Origin: an uncultured Anaerolineaceae bacterium
GTDB lineage: Bacteria > Chloroflexota > Anaerolineae > Promineifilales > Promineifilaceae
DNA: 18,693 nucleotides
Direction: 5' to 3'
NCBI GenBank assembly: GCA_937967805.1
Contig: CALBTC010000152.1
Span: forward strand, 1 to 18,693
Positions 14,504 to 18,693 of the stretch are shown here, in pieces. Position 1 is the first letter of the stretch. Each line of letters opens with the position of its first letter. Made by a program: the position numbers and the translations under genes. The notes below the pieces were generated by a model. It did no database searches, was not told the origin of the DNA, and saw only the letters and a program-made list of their open reading frames with translations.

Positions 14504-17500
14504 CCAGAAACGCCCTTCCAGCCGCAGCTTGAATTTAGCCCGCACAACAACCAATCCCTTTTTTCCGACCATTACCTGCAAGAGATTTTGCGCCGCACGC
14601 CGGCCTGGCGCGACATGCAGGCACCCGCCGCCGAATTCCTCACCTGGCTGCGCGACCTGTACGCCGGAGAACAGGACCAGCTGGCCAGCTACAACGAATC
14701 CCAATTGGAAGATAACTGGTTCAAACCGATTTTGACGCAGTTGGGGCACGTCTGGGAAGGGCAGGCGTCCATCCCTGGCCTGAAAGGGAACATCAAAAAG
14801 CCGGACTTTGCCCTGTTCCCCGATGAGGCGGCCAGGCAAACGGCCGTTCCCCACCAAAACAGTGATCAATACAGCAAAGACGTTTTGGCCCTGCTGGAAG
14901 CCAAAAAGTGGCACGTTAACCTCAGCAAAAAGAGTGGCACCCAGCCCCGCTTCGACGACCAGAACCCGATGTACCAGATCGACACCTACCTGAGCTTGAG
15001 CAACGTGACCTGGGGCGTGGTGAGCAACGGCCGTTTCTGGCGGCTGGTCCATAAAAATTCATCCCGCACGTTAGAGACCTACTTCGAGATTGATTTGCTG
15101 GCCGCGCTGGAAACCCCCAACGACCGCTCCGCGCTGGCCGTTGCCACCTTCTTCTGGGCCTTCTTCAATCAGGCTGCTTTCCGGCCCGACGCCCACGGCA
15201 CCATCTTCCTCGACGAGGCGCTGAGCCAGAGTAAAGCGTACGCCATCGCCCTGGAAGCCGACCTGCGCGACAACGCTTACCGCTCGCTGGAACAGCTCAT
15301 CATCGGCTTTTTTGCCGGTGACGGCCGTCTTGACCCCAAAAACGCCGGCCACCGCGACGAAGTGTACCGCAACAGCCTCTACCTGCTTTACCGCCTGCTC
15401 TTTTTGTTCTACGGCGAAGCCCGCGCCCTGCTGCCGATGGGCAACGATACCTACAAAGAGGCGTACAGCCTGCAAACCCTGGCTCGGGATATTGACCGGC
15501 AGCGAGAGCGGATGGAGAGCCAGCCCACCACCGGCCGCCGCCATTGGGACCGGCTGCAAGAGCTGTTCCGCCTGATTAGCGGCCGCGACCCCCAATTTAA
15601 CGCCGAGCTTGGCGTGCCCCGCTACAATGGCGGCCTGTTTGATCCCGACCAGCACCGTTTTTTGGAAGACCATTTTGTAGGTGACCGGGCGCTGGCCCAG
15701 GCGATTGATTACCTGGCTTACCGGCGCGTGCGGGAAGACGGCCGTTTCCAGGGGTACCAGGCCGTCGATTACCGCACCCTGGACGTGCGCCAGCTGGGCT
15801 CCATCTACGAAGGGCTGCTGGAGTACAAGGTCGCCGTCGCCACCGAAGAGATGGTGACCGTGCGCAAGAAGGGCGTGGAAACCTGGGTGCCCCAGGCCAA
15901 AAAAGGACGCAGCAAAACGGTAGGCACCCCCCGCCAGCCGGGCGAGCTCTACCTGACCACCGACAAGGGCGAGCGCAAAGCGACCGGCTCTTACTACACG
16001 CCCGACTACATCGTCGAGTACATCGTGGAAAACACGCTGGGGCCGCTGGTGGCACAGGCCCGCGAGCGGGTCAAAGCGCAAGTCCGGCAGACCGGATCGC
16101 TGGACAAAGAAGAACGTCAGCGCCAGAGCGCCGCCCTCTTTGTGCAGGAGATTTTGGCCCTCAACGTGCTGGACCCGGCGATGGGCTCCGGCCATTTTCT
16201 CGTCGAGGCGATGAACTTTTTGGCCCGGGCGCTGGCCACGGATGAGTACGCCTCCGCGCAAATTGGTCCATTCTCGCAGAATGGACCAATTTCGGACGCC
16301 GCCGACGAAACCGACCTGCTCTACTGGAAGCGGCGCGTCGTGGAAGCGTGCATCTACGGCGTGGACAAAAACCCGATGGCCGTGGAGCTGGCCAAACTGT
16401 CGCTCTGGCTGAAAACGGCCGCTGCCGACAAACCGCTCAGCTTCCTCGACCACCACCTGCAGCACGGCGACAGCCTCATCGGCGCCTGGCTCGACGACCT
16501 CAAACGGCCGCCACTCACCAATCCCCAATCTCCAATCTCCAATTCCCAATCTCCCCTCCTGAATGAATCCGCCTTCACCCGCGACATCAACCGCGCCGTG
16601 GCCGACGTGATGCAAATTGAGCGCCTGCCCACGCTGGACATCGACGACATCCACGCCAAGGAAGCCACCTGGCAGCAAATTCGCGACAGGCACGTCGCCC
16701 GCTGGCAAAAGCTGGCCGACCTGTGGGTGAGCGCCACCTTTGGCAACACGATGACCCCCGAAGAGTACCGCGCCCTGGCCGCCCATTTGCAGGGTCAGGA
16801 AAGCCTGCTCAGCGAGACGCAGATCAACCACTTTTTGCAGCACCCCGCCGTGGCCGACAACGACTATTTCCATTGGGAGCTGGCCTTCCCCGAAGTATTT
16901 TTTGACGAATACGGCCGTCACCGCCGCGAAGCCGCCGGATTTGACGCCGTCATCGGCAACCCGCCCTACGCGCTTGTTAAGGACCAAAATATACGAAGTT
17001 TTCTTGATGCGAATTTTGAAAGTTGTGAGTATCAATATGATTTATTTGTTGTCTTTATGGAACAAGCAATAAAAACAACCAGGCATGGTGGAATTCATAG
17101 CTTCATTGTTCCTACAACTTTCATGGTTGAGTACTACTTCAAGAAAATAAGAAACTATATTTTGCAAACAAGTGACATTCAAAAGTTACTTCATTTCACA
17201 TATCAAGTATTTAAAGATGTGACTGTAGAATCAGCAATTTACCAATTGAATATTGGTGAAAACAAAAATGGCGAGAACCTCATTGAAACGAGTGTTATAG
17301 ATCAAGAAGAAGCTTTCAGAAAAGGAAATTTTGCGATTAATAAGATTGCACAAAAAGAGTTTGCCAAGCTTTCTGATACGGATTTCAACATTACAATTGC
17401 TTCTCCAGTAGGAAAAATCGCCCTCAAGATTTTTAATTCAAGCCATTATCGACTTGATGAAATAGCTGAAATTACAGTAGGGATTAAGCCTTACCAAACT

Positions 17501-18526
17501 GGAAAGGGCAAGCCGAAACAAACTAAAGCCGACGTAAAAAGCCGAATATATGATGCTACTTATAAAGTGGATGATACATACAAACTTTACTTAATGGGTC
17601 GAGATGTAAATCGTTACGTAATAGCGCCTCTTGAGGCTCGATGGTTAAGTTATGGAGATTGGCTTGCAGAGCCACGACCTGCTGCGCCTTTTTTCAATGA
17701 CAAGAAAATCTTGATAAGACAAACTGGAGATTCAATCATTGCGGCATTGGATAGCGACCAACATCTTACTCTCAACAACATTCATAACCTCGATATTTTT
17801 GCCGTAAATAGTGTAAGTTATGAATTTCTCCTCGCGATTTTAAACAGTAAGTTAATTACCGCATACCATCAAGTTTTTGTTCCCGAAGCAGGGAGAACAT
17901 TTGCTGAGGTAAAAACTGTAGATTTAGTTCAGCTTCCAATACCTAAAATTAAATTCAGAGAGGAAAGACAGACGGCCGTAGTCAACACCGCCAAAACCCA
18001 CTACAAACAGGGCAATACCACCGCCCTCCTCGCCTGGGCCACCGCCGAACTCGCCGCCAACCGTAGCGACACCATCCACGATCTCCTCGCCTTCCTCGCG
18101 GAGCAAATGATCGCCCTCAACCGGCAAAAGCAAGCCGCCCTCGAAGCGTTCTGGCTCGACCTGGAAGGCGTCACCGACCCCAAACCGTTCGACACCCTGC
18201 GCCACAAAGGCAAATGGGAGCAGTCGCTGCACAAAAATGTGCCCGCTGCCCGTCCCTACGTCGCTGAATCCAGCCGCAGCACCATCACCCTGGACGCCAC
18301 CCTCGGCTGGAACGAAGACGCCTTCAAAGGGATGGTCAAAGAGCTGGTGGGCAGCATCAGCGGTCTCAGCAAGCTCGTCCAGGTGTACCGCGACCACGCC
18401 CCCAACGTCGCCACCCTCAACCAGCGCCTCACCACCACCGACCACCTCATCGACCAGATCGTCTACAAACTGTACAACCTCACCCCGGAAGAAATCGCCA
18501 TCGTAGAGGGGGAGCACCAGGCGTAG
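14501..18526 (+). CDS. Type IIG restriction-modification enzyme (Eco57I-like, fused nuclease and N6-adenine methylase)
   Basis: A 1341-residue protein from the ATG at 14501 (AAGGA 8 nt upstream); the open frame further left is only read-through. The N-terminal nuclease region has PD at 101-102 and EAK at 133-135 (KKPDFALF, then LLEAKKW), a PD-(D/E)xK site, followed by QIDTYLSLSNVTWGVVSNGRFWRL. The methylase has motif I DPAMGSGHF (from D558), GVDKNPMAVELAKLSLWL (D622) and motif IV NPPY (820-823), the adenine-N6 type. Residues about 827-1155 are the target-recognition region, and the C-terminal 180 residues are helical. One polypeptide should cut and methylate, so no partner genes are needed. 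DNA for residues 827-1155 is sharply AT-rich, while both flanks are GC-rich. In-frame repeat insertions occur near residues 587-598 and 673-686. The nuclease and methylase motifs are intact, so it is probably active; specificity unknown. Confidence 0.9.
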   Translation: MPETPFQPQLEFSPHNNQSLFSDHYLQEILRRTPAWRDMQAPAAEFLTWLRDLYAGEQDQLASYNESQLEDNWFKPILTQLGHVWEGQASIPGLKGNIKKPDFALFPDEAARQTAVPHQNSDQYSKDVLALLEAKKWHVNLSKKSGTQPRFDDQNPMYQIDTYLSLSNVTWGVVSNGRFWRLVHKNSSRTLETYFEIDLLAALETPNDRSALAVATFFWAFFNQAAFRPDAHGTIFLDEALSQSKAYAIALEADLRDNAYRSLEQLIIGFFAGDGRLDPKNAGHRDEVYRNSLYLLYRLLFLFYGEARALLPMGNDTYKEAYSLQTLARDIDRQRERMESQPTTGRRHWDRLQELFRLISGRDPQFNAELGVPRYNGGLFDPDQHRFLEDHFVGDRALAQAIDYLAYRRVREDGRFQGYQAVDYRTLDVRQLGSIYEGLLEYKVAVATEEMVTVRKKGVETWVPQAKKGRSKTVGTPRQPGELYLTTDKGERKATGSYYTPDYIVEYIVENTLGPLVAQARERVKAQVRQTGSLDKEERQRQSAALFVQEILALNVLDPAMGSGHFLVEAMNFLARALATDEYASAQIGPFSQNGPISDAADETDLLYWKRRVVEACIYGVDKNPMAVELAKLSLWLKTAAADKPLSFLDHHLQHGDSLIGAWLDDLKRPPLTNPQSPISNSQSPLLNESAFTRDINRAVADVMQIERLPTLDIDDIHAKEATWQQIRDRHVARWQKLADLWVSATFGNTMTPEEYRALAAHLQGQESLLSETQINHFLQHPAVADNDYFHWELAFPEVFFDEYGRHRREAAGFDAVIGNPPYALVKDQNIRSFLDANFESCEYQYDLFVVFMEQAIKTTRHGGIHSFIVPTTFMVEYYFKKIRNYILQTSDIQKLLHFTYQVFKDVTVESAIYQLNIGENKNGENLIETSVIDQEEAFRKGNFAINKIAQKEFAKLSDTDFNITIASPVGKIALKIFNSSHYRLDEIAEITVGIKPYQTGKGKPKQTKADVKSRIYDATYKVDDTYKLYLMGRDVNRYVIAPLEARWLSYGDWLAEPRPAAPFFNDKKILIRQTGDSIIAALDSDQHLTLNNIHNLDIFAVNSVSYEFLLAILNSKLITAYHQVFVPEAGRTFAEVKTVDLVQLPIPKIKFREERQTAVVNTAKTHYKQGNTTALLAWATAELAANRSDTIHDLLAFLAEQMIALNRQKQAALEAFWLDLEGVTDPKPFDTLRHKGKWEQSLHKNVPAARPYVAESSRSTITLDATLGWNEDAFKGMVKELVGSISGLSKLVQVYRDHAPNVATLNQRLTTTDHLIDQIVYKLYNLTPEEIAIVEGEHQA
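16260..16292. repeat. Perfect 15-bp inverted repeat inside the R-M gene
   Basis: AAATTGGTCCATTCT (16260-16274) and its exact reverse complement (16278-16292) are separated by CGC. It lies in frame within the methylase part and encodes IGPFSQNGPIS between the motif I segment and the LLYWKRRVVEACIYGVD segment. The sequence looks like an intergenic hairpin repeat that has become part of the protein. Confidence 0.85.
16517..16557. repeat. CCAATCTC-type tandem repeat inside the R-M gene
   Basis: Five imperfect units of CCAATCTC/CCAATTCC/CCAATCTCC follow each other and encode NPQSPISNSQSPL, a low-complexity linker at residues about 673-686 between LDDLKRPP and NESAFTRDIN. It resembles the short intergenic tandem repeats of related genomes and may vary in length between strains. 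Confidence 0.75.
18376..18446 (+). repeat. Direct repeat, copy 1 (inside R-M 3' end)
   Basis: These 71 bp of coding sequence (encoding VQVYRDHAPNVATLNQRL and following residues) recur at 18623-18693, with a single C/T difference at 18391 versus 18638. The second copy runs off the window, so the true repeat may be longer. Confidence 0.9.
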
Positions 18527-18546
18527 GGGCGCGTCGCGACGCGCCC
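18527..18546. terminator. 20-bp perfect palindrome after the R-M stop
   Basis: GGGCGCGTCG followed by its reverse complement begins directly after the TAG stop (18524-18526). A GC-rich stem right after the stop, followed only by AAAT, could protect the 3' end or weakly terminate. Its GTAGGGGCG lead-in matches the 28-nt palindrome at 18594-18621, so both may belong to one repeat family. Confidence 0.5.
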
Positions 18547-18593
18547 AAATGATACGCCCATCGAACGCGGGCCATGTCATCCGGGTGGTTTGT

Positions 18594-18621
18594 GTAGGGG
18601 CGGCTCGCGAGCCGCCCCTAC
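18594..18621. repeat. 28-nt perfect palindrome, right copy
   Basis: Identical to the palindrome at 14378-14405. It lies between the R-M gene and the partial duplicate of that gene's 3' end, which begins 1 nt after it. Confidence 0.9.
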
Positions 18622-18622
18622 G

Positions 18623-18693
18623 CGTCCAGGTGTACCGTGACCACGCCCCCAACGTCGCCACCCTCAACCAGCGCCTCACCACCACCGACCACC
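18623..18693 (+). pseudogene. Duplicate fragment of the R-M gene 3' end (runs off window)
   Basis: This copy of 18376-18446 (70 of 71 bases identical) starts immediately after the right palindrome without any start codon or ribosome site. It looks like a displaced 3' fragment of the same or a sister type IIG gene. Whether it continues to a stop codon cannot be seen. Confidence 0.6.

Noticed and set aside
15071..17035. 654-codon open frame on the minus strand opposite the R-M gene
   Set aside because: It is the antisense shadow of a strongly supported coding frame with intact nuclease and methylase motifs. Its translation is Val/Gly-rich without domains and it ends where the sequence becomes AT-rich.
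14501..18526. Reading the large methylase as BREX PglX or a phage-growth-limitation gene
   Set aside because: It has its own N-terminal PD-ExK nuclease region, and no other BREX or Pgl gene lies within the window, so a stand-alone type IIG enzyme fits better.

Overview
The window looks like a moderately GC-rich bacterial chromosome, most plausibly a member of the Chloroflexota (Anaerolineae/Ardenticatenia-like). I infer this from the lipoproteins with long Pro/Thr linkers of the TPTAT type, the small domain repertoire, the many short palindromic intergenic repeats, and a very abundant palindrome, ACGGCCGT (about 35 exact copies by my count). No rRNA or tRNA gene is visible, so the taxonomic call is tentative.

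Left part (1-3474). The minus strand carries a di-haem cytochrome c peroxidase-like protein (cut by the window edge), a lipoprotein c-type cytochrome and a small Cys-rich protein. On the plus strand follow an AbrB/MazE-type antitoxin without a recognisable toxin and then an AT-rich island. The island holds a tight three-gene cassette: a membrane-anchored Trypco2-domain protein, a small DUF5678-like protein and a retropepsin-like aspartic protease joined by an ATGA overlap. This cassette is the best candidate here for a little-described, possibly conflict-related system.

Middle (3475-12466). Minus-strand genes encode a 1077-residue polytopic M50 zinc metalloprotease with an N-terminal PqqD-like domain and two degenerate cyclic-nucleotide-binding folds, a membrane hybrid sensor histidine kinase (PAS, HisKA, HATPase, REC), a Kelch-propeller lipoprotein and a WD40/TolB-like propeller lipoprotein. 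A small CxxC protein on the plus strand ends in a 4-base convergent overlap with the kinase gene. Two copies of a roughly 57-nt inverted-repeat element lie just upstream of the kinase and Kelch genes.

Right part (12467-18693). On the plus strand are an SRPBCC/AHSA1 protein, a class I SAM methyltransferase and an enoyl-CoA hydratase remnant with an internal deletion, overlapping the methyltransferase by ATGA. A 1341-residue type IIG restriction-modification enzyme follows. It is a mosaic: its target-recognition part is abruptly AT-rich, two repeat elements are embedded in frame in its methylase part, identical 28-nt palindromes lie on both sides of it, and at least 71 bp of its 3' end is duplicated just downstream, running off the window.
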